Made by a program: the position numbers and the translations under genes
Notes under the pieces: model-generated
The model's database searches: none
Told to the model about the DNA's origin: nothing
What the model saw: only the letters and a program-made list of their open reading frames with translations
Part shown: positions 49,819-60,703 of the stretch, piece after piece
Position numbering within the stretch: position 1 is the stretch's first letter
How the letters are laid out: each line of letters opens with the position of its first letter
Source: Onchocerca lupi
Lineage: Eukaryota > Nematoda > Chromadorea > Rhabditida > Onchocercidae
Direction: 5' to 3'
Length of the DNA: 64,000 nt
NCBI GenBank assembly: GCA_028564675.1
Contig: JAOVVO010000165.1
Coordinates: forward strand, 62,001-126,000

Positions 49819-51696
49819 TGTTACTCGAAAAAGTATGAATCGCTGAATCGCTGTACTGTTTCATGTTTGTGAAGAAAAATGTAAAAGCTTAAATAAACTT
49901 ATTTATCTAAAATAAATTTTACTAAAATTCACTCAGCGAATGCTTATATTCACGAATTGGAACTAATAGGTGATATGGAGATTATTAGATTTACGAATAG
50001 CAACAATTCTGCTTTATCATCACTAACATTAATTTCAAACTGTGAACAGAAGTCAATTTCTGAAATTTCATTTCCAAGACTTTCCTGATATTAACCCATT
50101 TCTTATTACATTTTGCTATTATTTCATGCCTCAAATTTCAGTCTGTTCATCCAAAGATGCTATTCAATCATTGATTAAATTCACAGAATTTCGTGCTTAC
50201 TATTAGATGCTTATTTCCTTCTTTATTTATAAATGTTATTCCACTACTAACATACCATATTTTAAAATGAATTCCCACAAGAGTTATCAAAGTCAAAAAA
50301 TATCTCTGAGCTTAGTTTTAACTTTCTGGAATTGTAATATTTCGATCTTCATCTTCTTAAACTATGTCCCACCTAATATAGGATTTAAAGTCATTGCTAT
50401 AGCATAGAACAAATGAAGTATTAGATTTCCAACCCAGAAATTTGTAAGATTGAGTAAACTGTCCTCACCTTAAAGTTCTTCCAGAACTGAACCAAAATAT
50501 GATTTTAAATTTACGTGAACAAACTCTATAAGAAGGAAATCTTTCCATGCCGAGTCGATAATATTTCTGATTTATGCAGTAACCATTTTCTCTTTCTTCG
50601 GATTTGCAAACATACTTACTATAAGTTCGAGAACTGCTTCAGTCGCTATTGATTTTAGTTATTTTATTTCCGAACAATTTAAATTGATATTTTTTTTCCA
50701 GAAGATTAGAAATTAGTTACAATAAAATACAATGAGACAGTTTTGAAATCTAGTTTCTTTCCTAATCCATTCGCGCGATCAATTCATAGAGATCATCTGA
50801 AAAAATCCAGTAAAAAAGAATTCTCACTCTGTATAATCACAGAGAAATCTTTGTGATTTTTTTTAACGATTTTATATTTTTTCATTTATAAAAATAATAT
50901 ACAATTTTTATTTATCAGACAAAATTTATATAAGAAATGTATAATAGTTATTATTTTAATGAATGTAATAAAGTAAATGATAAACAGAGAAATAATAATC
51001 ACCAAAGAATAGCATAAAACATAGTTATTACAAACGTTTGATACTGCACAACTGACAAAGTAAGATAATGAATTCAATTTTCGTTTTTTTCGCCATATTA
51101 TCCAATATGCTTTTCATTTATGTCAACCATTCCTTTGCAAAGTATCTTTCCTTCGTTGAACTAAAAGCCTTTACATTCTATGAATGAGCATTAAGAAACA
51201 AATCGACAGTAAAGCATGGGACGATAATATGCAGAAACCTCAAACAGAGTAATGAAAATTTCGAAATTTTATCCGAATTTAATCTGTGTTTAGACATTTG
51301 CTTATACGATCATAACAAAAACTGTTTTTTTGGAAAAGAAACCAGCATTATATCTGAAATGAACAGTATCATATTTTATTTTCGGAATCCATCAAACTCT
51401 TACTCTTAACATCATTTTTAATAGAGAAGATCATATATTAGTGTATAGTAGTTAGTCGAGGTGCAAGTTTTCTTGACGACAAAGAAATGACGTATTTTGT
51501 AATCTGCCCATTAAAAAGAAAGAGAAGTTTAGAATAAAGCAGCAATGTACAAAGAAAAATATCAACAAGGCCAAAGATATGTGCAAAATTGAAAAGGTCA
51601 ACAATGAATTGATTTCTTGATGACATGGTAAGTAGATTAGAAAGTTTTTTTTTTGGAAAAAAAAAGTGCTTCGCAACAATCCTTGTTCTTTTGCAG
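49819..51696. other. Intergenic spacer
   Basis: No supported exon. AATAAA follows the upstream stop (near 49893-49913). The left limit of the recA relic could reach into its right end, but matching is not convincing before about 51697. Confidence 0.5.
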
Positions 51697-52190
51697 TTTT
51701 AAAAGCAAATTGTATATTAATATTTATTAACCAAATTCGCATGAAAATAAGAGTAGTGTACAGGAAACCTGAAACTACCACAGGCAGGAATTCATTGGAA
51801 TTTTATGGTTGATATAAGTAAGGTTGGTGTAATAAAGGATAAGGAAAATATTAAGGTAGTGAAATGAGAGTTAAAGTTGTGAAGAATAAAGTCGCTCCTC
51901 CGTTTAGAGAAGCAAAATCTGACATAATGTATGATGAGGGCACATCAAGACTTGGGGAAATGATTATTTGAGCAAAACTTGGTGTGCTCAAAAAACTGGC
52001 GCTTATTATTCATACAATAATACACGCCTTGGACAAGGAAAGGAAAACATAAAAAATTATCTCAAAACAAATAAGGGAGTATAGATGAAACAGTAACCAA
52101 AATCAGGGATTTATTTAGAAATTTAGGGATCTATTACGGTAGAAGAAAGTAAGCAACTTTTAGAGAAATCAGTTCTAGTTTTAACCATTC
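51697..52190 (+). pseudogene. recA: Decayed recA C-terminal half, Wolbachia/alphaproteobacterial type
   Basis: RecA is the bacterial recombinase; animals lack this form. The plus strand, read across several frames, follows RecA order. It gives ILIFINQIRMKI, then KPETTTGRNSLEFYG (expected NPETTTGGNALKFYA), then VGVIKDKENI. The longest block is VKVVKNKVAPPFREAKSDIM, followed by AKLGVLK, KTGAYYSYNNTRLGQGKENI and the tail EESKQLLEKSV. At least four frame changes and one in-frame TGA (after GEMII) break it, and there is no promoter or N-terminal ATP-binding half. It is therefore a nonfunctional insertion from an endosymbiont. An open minus-strand frame over 51452-51781 is only its shadow. Confidence 0.88.
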
Positions 52191-52369
52191 ACAGAAGTAA
52201 ATGGGTTTACAAAGATGGCAAAAAAGTGTAGAGATGAAATATAAAGTAGAAAATGACCTTATCCAAAAAAAACTTCTTTTTCTTATTTTCAGTGCTTTCT
52301 TTATCAGCTAATCCAAGCTCCCATTTGTGCTTATCATTTTTTTGCTTCATTCAGTCAAGTATTAAGTTT

Positions 52370-52760
52370 AAAAATTTGAATTGGCCACACTTCTCTTCAC
52401 CTCCTCAAATGACTTATATAGATATCTTAATAATCTTAAAACTTGCATTACAGCTTCATCAAAAATTTTTTTCGAAAGCATTAATTAGGTCTTTAGTGCA
52501 GTCTTTCATCTTTTCACCAATTATCTTACTTGCAAACTGCAGGTCATCGCAATTTAGCAAGTACTCTCTTGTGATTCATTTAATATCTCGGAATTTGCAT
52601 GATTCTCTTGGCTTTTCACGCCAAAAAGATCCAGTAAATGCCCGCCCGTTTTAATGACTTTAGCACTTGGTGAGCTTTGTTTATACTTTTCATATTTTTG
52701 GATCTCCTTTCTTTACAGTCTTGCTTAGTACAATACATTTCTTCTCTAACTCATCAAAGC
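52370..52760 (-). pseudogene. Second broken coding block beside the recA relic
   Basis: The minus strand gives consecutive coding-like pieces in shifting frames: DELEKKCIVLSKTVKKGDPK, KYKQSSPSAKVIKTGGHLLD, then LFGVKSQENHANSEILNESQ. Next come NCDDLQFASKIIGEKMKD with CTKDLINAFEKNF, and EAVMQVLRLLRYLYKSFEE. The composition is Lys/Glu-rich and helical, with stops or frame changes between pieces. It lies 180 bp past the recA tail and reads toward it, so both probably arrived in one segment. I do not recognise the protein. The 133-codon plus-strand frame at 52253-52654 is its antisense shadow. Confidence 0.5.
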
Positions 52761-53676
52761 TTGTTCAATTTTAAGCAATGAAAAATGACTGCAAATTTAC
52801 TTAAAATGAAAGTGTCTTGAGTAGCAAACAAATAAATTACCAGTAGATAGCACATAAAGCACGATACTAAAACAATACAGGTAAGGAAAACAAACTTGCA
52901 TTTCACAATGATTTTGAAACTCAAAAATCAAATTCAAAGAGAAAGTTGTTATAAGAAACAGTAAGTCAAGAAGGCTTTCAATTTCGCTATTAGAACATAG
53001 AGCGGAATCATGCTGACATAAAACTATACTAAAATTAGAAAACTAAATGTGCGACAGGATGATTTATCGACCAGCTTCTTCAATGATAAGACGTACAAAT
53101 ATCTTAACAATGAAATTAAAAATAATATACAGCGACCATACTACCAAGAATCAGGAATTAGAAAGCATTGCCCGTTCTAGAGTAAAGTAATAACAATAAT
53201 CACGATCCAATTGTTCAGAATCACACTTCTTTAATTCCGGTAACATCTCCAACTAAAAAAATTTTTTTAAAACTCATGCCCTTAACGTTAATATTCACGA
53301 ATAACCTTGAAACTCACAAATTTAATTTAAGAACATATTGTTATAAATGCAGATAATCTTCTACAATGTCCTTTAAATATTTTACATTATATAGGAAATA
53401 CGGAAGTTGGATAAAGTTAAGGTATAACGGAATATACGCCAGAAAAGTACTATGTAAACTAGACTACAGTGGGCCATTATATCTCAATCAGGACGCGAAG
53501 ATATTTTTAATGATAAATCTATAAACCATAGAAAAGCATAATAAAAATGAGATTATAAAAATCAAACCAAAAGTTATTAGAAAATTCAAATAAAATCAAA
53601 AGGATAAGAAAATATTCAAAAGAATTCTTCTCAAAAAAAACTAGGGTATTTCCCATTACATTCTTAAACATCTTAC
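52761..53676. other. Spacer between the relic block and MVB12
   Basis: No confident gene. A plus-strand frame near 53041-53175 (VRQDDLSTSFFNDKTYKYL) might be more decayed inserted coding DNA, but I cannot identify it. The final exon of MVB12 should also lie in or near this stretch. Confidence 0.35.
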
Positions 53677-56419
53677 CTTATTTTTGATTAAGGTACTTTC
53701 CACCTGAGGGTTCAATCTGAAGGGAACATCTTCTACACCTCGTTTCACACCCGCTTTTATAGTCAAAGCATTTGTTGTAATGTTAGTCTTCGTTTTGTCC
53801 AGTGTAGGATTGGAATGTCGAAAACCATCATTTCCGACGGATGGATATAACACAGAAGTTGTACTGTAAAACAGTACGTTTCAAAATTATATTTCGGCTT
53901 GAAACTTAATAAAAAAAAAAAAAAAAAAAAAACTTTTTTTCTGAACTAGAATTAATAAGAGTTACTAAAAGAGAGGGAACGAAAAATGAAAGCGAAGAGA
54001 GTACTGTTAAAAAATATAATAATAAATGGTTGGAATCGACGCTAAATTCATAGATCTTACAACGAAAATATTCTGAAAACTCAAATATTTGGAACTTTGA
54101 AATTGCTAAAAATAGATTAAAAAAAAAATGCCGAACTGATAAAAACTTACGATCTGCTGCGAGGTATTGTAATGCCAAACGATGATGGAATTACAATGTG
54201 TTTGAAACATATCAAAATACCGTCTACCTCACTGAAATCGAAAAATCGAAATAGAAAAGTTTGGACTTCTAGTATGCTTCACACGGCGTATGTATCATAT
54301 ATTAAAACTAATAGAAACTACAATTTAATGAGATATTTATTGAATAGACTAATAAAATAGATAGAAATAAGGAATTTGAGCTCCTATTCCAAAATCTACG
54401 GTCCTCTACACAACTATACCTCCACAATATATAGTCAAATTTGCGTGATAAAGATTTGTATAATAATAAAGATTTTGTGTAATAAAGATTTGCTTTATTT
54501 TGTCTAATAAAGATTATTTCTAAACAATAATATTGATAGACTCATATTCCCAAAAATCAACATCTATTGTCGCCTAAAAATGCTCGATCATTTATAATAA
54601 ATTTGAATGCAGAATTATGTTATACCAACAATTTCTTAATCAATCAAAAATCAAAGAATATTTCGTCAGTAGTCACTCATTCAAACACTGAATATTATGT
54701 AAAAAACATGATCGAAAATTTCTGGGTCATCTACTGTTGTTAAACAGTATAATTTCCTTCTAACGACATTTTCGAACATATTTTCGAAAACAGAAAAGCA
54801 GCAAATAATCAAAGATTAATCAAACCCAGCAGACGAATAATTCTTGGGTGGCTTTCTCATTTTACTTAACAAAATAATTTCTCCAACGGCATCAACAACA
54901 GCATCTCGAGCCACCGTGCGCACACAAAGATATCTTTTACGTAAAGCTTTTTCTTCTGGAAAATTTATGAATAAAAAAGCGAAGAAGCAAAAATATTGAT
55001 TGATCAAACGATTCTAAAAATATGAAATATCTAAAAAAAAATAAAATAAACCGAATAGTACCTATGGAAGAAGCATCATTTACTGTTTTACACGGCTAAG
55101 TAAAATTTTCTTGGTTCAAAGCAAAAATTCAAAACAGAGTCAGAATTCTGATAAATCATCTGTTTAACCTACTTAAAAGTAAGAAAAATCGATATTATAA
55201 AAATAGCAATAATAAACTAAAAGCCATTTTAAGAATACCTTTAAAAAAAATCGTACTGAACTAAATGTGGTGTTTCTGTATTATTAACTTACTTGAGTCT
55301 GCTGTATAATCAATGGCGATAAAACCCATAGGAATAGGGTCGGAGTCTTTTACGACACATAAATCAGTCACTACATGCGTACCAACCTCAAAAAAAGAAC
55401 GTGAAAATTCAATTCATCTATGATATATTAGATAAAAGCACGTAATACTTTCACGATACAAATATAAAATTCTGAAAAAAAAAAAAAAAACTAGTGGCCA
55501 AGTCGATTTCCAGGAGAATAATATACATTTTGAAATTTTTTCAGAATCATTAATGACAGAAACAAAAATCGTAGTCGAATATAAACTCCTATTTGGAATT
55601 TTAAATTCTGAAACATACTGTGTTTTGAGGAGTATCTCTGCTAATTGCCAAATATCGTACAGGTCGACTAAAAAAAGTGAATGAACTTTCCCTCCACAAA
55701 TCGGCATCATTCTGCTCATCGAATGTCCTTGTAATCTGAAGTCAAACTGAGCAAAAATAACACAAATTAAATGCATAAAAAATTTACAAAACAAAATCAT
55801 AAAGGTAAAACGTCACTGTTTAATGAATATCACAACTTTTTGAAATGTAACTCATGGTATTTCTGCGAACAAAAATGAATAAACGAACAAAGTTCATGGT
55901 TTAAGTGCGAATTATGAATTTAGAATTAGAAAATCTAAAAGTTACCTAGATTCATTCGATGAAACTAATGTCTATGATTTAATCACGGATGTTAATTTTA
56001 TCGAAGCAGCATTTAAAGCATGAGCATATTCGTCTTTTTTTAAGTTCAATAAATATAGAACTAATCTATATGTGGTCCTAAAATATGCTTAATTGATTTC
56101 AAATTTAAAAAAATGCAACTTCGATATTTTATCAAATCCATGTTATAAAGAATTGTAACGAAAGATTAATGATAATAAAAACTAAACTATTTCATGACAA
56201 TCCGTTAGTAGTAACTTGGCGCACAAATATAAAAATGGTTCATGTTTGCCTCTGATTTAAAGACAATGTATTAATTAAATGGAAAGCATGCAACTCACAT
56301 ACCGGAGAGAATCCGCGCGGACATCGATTTTTATCAGCAACGATAATCACAGAAGTGATCGGATTGACATTGTTTTCATCACCCATATCTGAGGAACGCA
56401 TCATTAACATTTCGCTCAT
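53677..56419 (-). CDS. mvb-12: MVB12 homologue, ESCRT-I subunit (MABP + UMA)
   Basis: ESCRT-I sorts ubiquitinated cargo into multivesicular bodies; MVB12 stabilises the Tsg101-Vps28-Vps37 core. Exons in coding order: 56303-56419, 55619-55735, 55293-55386, 54826-54955, 54151-54231, 53677-53863, together 242 codons with closing phases. The MABP domain covers about residues 15-165: PITSVIIVADKNRCPRGFSP, DADLWRESSFTFFSRPVRYL, VVTDLCVVKDSDPIPMGFIA, LRKRYLCVRTVARD, then SFGITIPRSRS. The UMA motif is GVEDVPFRLNP near residue 228. A last short exon carrying the C-terminal Vps37-side helix should follow the GTAAGA donor at 53676, but I could not find it. Human MVB12A has 273 residues, so little is missing. 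Confidence 0.88.
54440..54515. repeat. Four irregular repeats of ATAAAGATT in MVB12 intron 4
   Basis: The unit TAATAAAGATT or GATAAAGATTT occurs four times in about 70 bases, separated by 6-20 bases. It is a simple local repeat. Confidence 0.5.
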
Positions 56420-59400
56420 CTTAATTATCCATTGTTTCTTGAAAAAAAGATACATATGAGAAATGAAGAAATTTAAGAATCCCACATCAAATCCTCCGCC
56501 TTTCACGAACTATCAGAAGTAATCATGACTGTTTTAATGTCTTCAATGGTATTTCAAAGAGTTATGCTGAGTTATGCTTTAAAGTTATCAGGTCGTTACA
56601 TCCAATTTACTTACTACCTAAACCGTCAAAAGGTCACGCTACGTGAAATCTATTTACCCTGTCCTTTGCACCCCCTTGACCTCCTCATACAACGGTTACT
56701 CTGCTCTTGCATACTTCCACAAACTACGTCACGTATTGCAACTATGATATGACCGCAGCTGCTCTGTCTTGGCTGAGATGAAAATTTTGTCCCACAATTA
56801 CCGTCAATAGTGTTTGTTTACATTAATCATTTCATATGATGAGCCTATTGAAATGGGAAGTTTTATCTTTCTGATGTCAAGTGAAGTTAATTAATAGGTA
56901 AAGTTAATTAATTGGTCCTCGGTTCTTTGCATTTGAACGAAGAATCTTTTTTAAGATTTTTTCGGAATTCAAATAATCAACAGGTATGCGCGAAATAAAA
57001 ATAGTTGTTATTTATAAGTACGAGAAATAATTATTAGAGGAAAAATATGTTTTCCATGGCAATCAAGCATAGAGCTAATTGTAAACAACGAGTAACCGTG
57101 GTGATGCCACTGTACTTTTCCTTTTCAAGCAAAAAGTCCTTCTCCACATATTGATGCAGCCTCCTGTTTATCAAATATCTCTTGTCTTATCAAATATCAC
57201 TATCAGTGGATTCAAATTCCTCACTTAATTGAATTTACCCAAATCTGCCTTGAAGAGTTTTAATTATCGATAGATTTTGTCCTGGCAATAATTGTACTCC
57301 TACGCTTTCAGTAGAAAAGTAAAATTTAAGATAATAATTAATCAATAATAGTCATGTAAGAAATTCTGTCGATTTTATAATGATTTAAAATTGAAATCTT
57401 AAAAAAAATCGGTAAAAAAAGTTGCTAAGGATTGGACGATTTACAACTTTAGCTATCGCACTACTTTTTCATGAAATTCGAAAATCCTGATATAATTTTT
57501 TTTTTCTTGATCCAAAATATTCTATATGGTGAATAGGAGATGAGGAAGTAGTTATCATAAAGAACTGAAAAGAAGTGGTAGTGGTTTGATTAGTTGAAAA
57601 ATAAAAATTAAGTCAAAATATTAAAAAAGTTTTCCAAGAATAACAATTATATTTAGGAACTAAATTATGGAAGCAATACGCGAATCCTGAAATAGAAATG
57701 CTTATCTAAACATCAACTTTTCGAAATTGGAGAATTTTTGGAAATATTTATGCATAAATGAAAGATTACTTCAATCACAACAATCATAATCCATGACTCA
57801 TTTCTGTAATTCATTTCCATTCATTTATTTATATCACTCAACTAGTACTTATATTCAATACCAATCATGTACTTATTAGCATTATCACCAGGTTCTACGA
57901 AATTCAATTTGCTAAACGATCGCCTAGTACGTGATGCATAAAAGAGTGATATTGAAGAAATCATTTAGTGAAATTCAGCTTAATTTTGACAGATGAATCA
58001 CAATTATTAGAAATATAAAATCAAATAAAAAAAAAAAAATCAAATAAAAAATTCTTAAAATTTCATGAATCATTATCGGAAAAAAAAGTGTAGCTTATTT
58101 GCCTTCGATTCTTGATAGTTAATCAAATCCTTTTATATGAGTTGTTCGCGGTAATTCTTTGCTCTCTGTGCGAAAAACAAGTGTTTTATTATCCTAATTA
58201 TAAACTACTCTTTCGGCAATATCCTAAGCGCGCAGATTTCAAATTAAATTTCACATTAGTAGCTACGACGGAACGTTATTTTTCACTTTTGTAATATAAA
58301 ACATCGCTTGCTTTTTATTTTAGGCAATATTCTAAGCACGAAATAGTCGTCTACGAGAAGCTCTTCGGATTGTACCATTTCAATTTCTCATCGATATGAG
58401 CATTTCATCTCATCTAGCATTAGCGAAAACCAAATAGCATCGAAGAGACGAGACACACTTTTTTTTTTTTTTTTTGAAAATTCAAACGAATAATATAATA
58501 CATTCATATTTAAGGTAATTTCTGAGCTATTTGATTCTATCACTTACTGGCTTTATCTGGCCAAGCTTCGCTTGGCTGGTCTAGATAGTGAAGAATAGCA
58601 ACGTTGTGTCAAAAGCCACGACGAACATTTATATTTTTATTTGTATAGATAATCCAGTGAATTTAGCGAAGTGCTTGGTAGTAAGCACTACATGACCTTT
58701 GTGATGACCTTTAAGAAAATTTATTTACAGCAACCTCACATAATTAAATTGTCACTAGGAATTCACTTCAATAGGTGTATCAGTGGCTTGCTCTCCAGAT
58801 AGCTTACTAGTCTCTATAATTGAAAATATCTCATGCTGAATTTGAGATAATGCTTAACAATCCAAATTATTTCTTTTAGCATTTTACTAAATATAGTATA
58901 TACTTTTGAAAGATTTCTGCACTAAATGATCGACTAGTTATGATAATTCAAAATCGATTGAAATTAATTCTTTTATTAAATATTCAGTTTATGGCAGTGA
59001 TTATTTCGATTAATATAATTTATCTGCTATAAATTCTTTGTATCTTACTTCTTTCCCACGGCATTCTGTGAAATATCATCGATTTTTTTTTTTTTTCGGG
59101 GAAAATTGCATCAATTAATGGAAATATTTCTTAGCAAAAGCAGCCACTTCATCATAATTAACTACTTTTAAAATAGGTCAGCGGAATATTTTACAAATTA
59201 CGCAACAGATTATCAGTAAATTGATTAGCAATTCTCCAAAAATATTGCCATTTCGAAATCTATCTGTTATCAAATTACATAAATTATGAATTCTAGAAAA
59301 AAACTAGTTGGAAATTGAAATATTCAGTACCAGCTCATTGCTTTGCATTGACCCCTAAGCAACTTTAATATTTATCATATTAATTGATAAATATTATCAA

Positions 59401-60703
59401 TTGAATATCGATCAGTTCCTGAGCTCGTTGTTCTTTTATGAAGTTTTCGCCTTTTTTCTTTTTATAAATCACTTAATATGAAATTTCATTTTCATTCCTG
59501 CATCATTGTTAGACTTTTGAATATTTTGTCATTTATTGCGCTTTCATGTCACATACTGAAGAAACATACAAAAAAGTTTAAAAACACTTCATACCTGTTC
59601 TTTTCTAGTTCATTTTCTTCCTTCATATTACATAATATCAGCTGGTATGTTTATATTTCTGTTTAGTGAACGATCAAGATTTGAATAATGAAGCGGAAAA
59701 ATTATTTAATGAATACCAGAACATTCTGAGGTATTCTCTAATTCTCTTATTTCTAACAGGTACACAAAACAGACTTTATTGATTTGTCCTCTGTGAAAAT
59801 AATAACATGTGATTTTTTTCTGTGGAATATTTTTTTGATCAGATCTGGTTAAATAGATTTAACAATTGGTTGTTTACTGACAATTCACTATGAATCTTTT
59901 TTTTTGCATAAATTTGGATAAATTTCTTTAATTTTAAAATATATACTTATGGAAAATGAAAATTTTTGGATCACATAACTATATCTGCTTACTTTCCATG
60001 TCATCTTTATTGTTTCCAGTAAAATCTTTGCTCTCATTTCTCAAACAAACTTTCTACGTTTCCAATGTCTATTTATAGATCATATGATTTTCAAATTTCA
60101 TCTACGTTATGACTTACAAGGTCTACTTGTCTCATGAATCCAGTAGTGACCTGCAGCAAACGTCAAACATATGCTCAATCCCACTCTTTGACAATTGTCG
60201 AGACCTGAGAATTGGAATCATTAAAAAAGTCATTTGTTGTTGAAAAAATAGAGAATTTCTATTTCGAATTATTATCATACTTTTCTTTTCAACTTAAGGC
60301 ATAATATCTCGCATATTCTGATCCTCCTACATATGGTCTTGATCAGTCTCGGAACTTCATCTCGTGTTTGGCAAGAACCAATGAAATTTCAAAGATTTCG
60401 CACTCTCTCTTTTGTCTCAAAACTAAGTACCCAATATGCTGAATTTTTTCTGTGTCACAAAGGACTTTTTTTTATGTTCGTTTGTTATCTTGTTCATTTA
60501 CTTTTTTTCAAAATTTCTAAAAAATATCGATCATTTCAGAAACATCTAATAAGTTTAACAAAACATTTCAAATATGGAAGAAAAATAACTTGACCAATAA
60601 TTTCAGGAAACCAATATTACAAGTTGATAGATGGTATTTATTGGTTCGCTTATTTAATCATATATTGATTTGCTTGTTTATCCATGCTCATCGAAGTTAT
60701 TGG
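56420..60703. other. Intergenic region between MVB12 and the Ras-like gene
   Basis: The first 350 bases are GC-richer (56580-56770, with clusters of CCTC/CTGC) and are the likely MVB12 promoter. A stem-loop lies at 58560-58576. Two exon-like pieces occur on the plus strand. About 59664-59732 reads NDQDLNNEAEKLFNEYQNIL between a TTTAG acceptor and a GTATTC donor. About 60333-60430 reads LGTSSRVWQEPMKFQRFRTL. Either could be a 5' exon of the Ras-like gene, but I could not join them in frame. Confidence 0.4.
58560..58576 (+). repeat. Perfect 7-bp hairpin with TTC loop ending in CTAG
   Basis: GCCAAGC-TTC-GCTTGGC is followed by TGGTCTAGAT. The loop, orientation and downstream GGxC..AGATA match the hairpin at 8956-8970. 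A CTAG ten bases after a GC hairpin is the classic 3' end of a Helitron; the next base would be T at a true insertion but here is A. I infer a Helitron-derived or related terminal sequence. Confidence 0.5.

Noticed and set aside
51452..51781. 109-codon minus-strand frame
   Set aside because: Overlaps the recA relic in antisense and is hydrophobic; treated as a shadow.
52253..52654. 133-codon plus-strand frame, the second longest in the window
   Set aside because: The opposite strand carries coding-like pieces; this frame is Ser/Phe/Leu-rich as expected of an antisense shadow.
59360..59400. Small palindrome ATTGATAA-ATA-TTATCAAT
   Set aside because: An 8-bp all-A/T-rich stem is common by chance in this composition.
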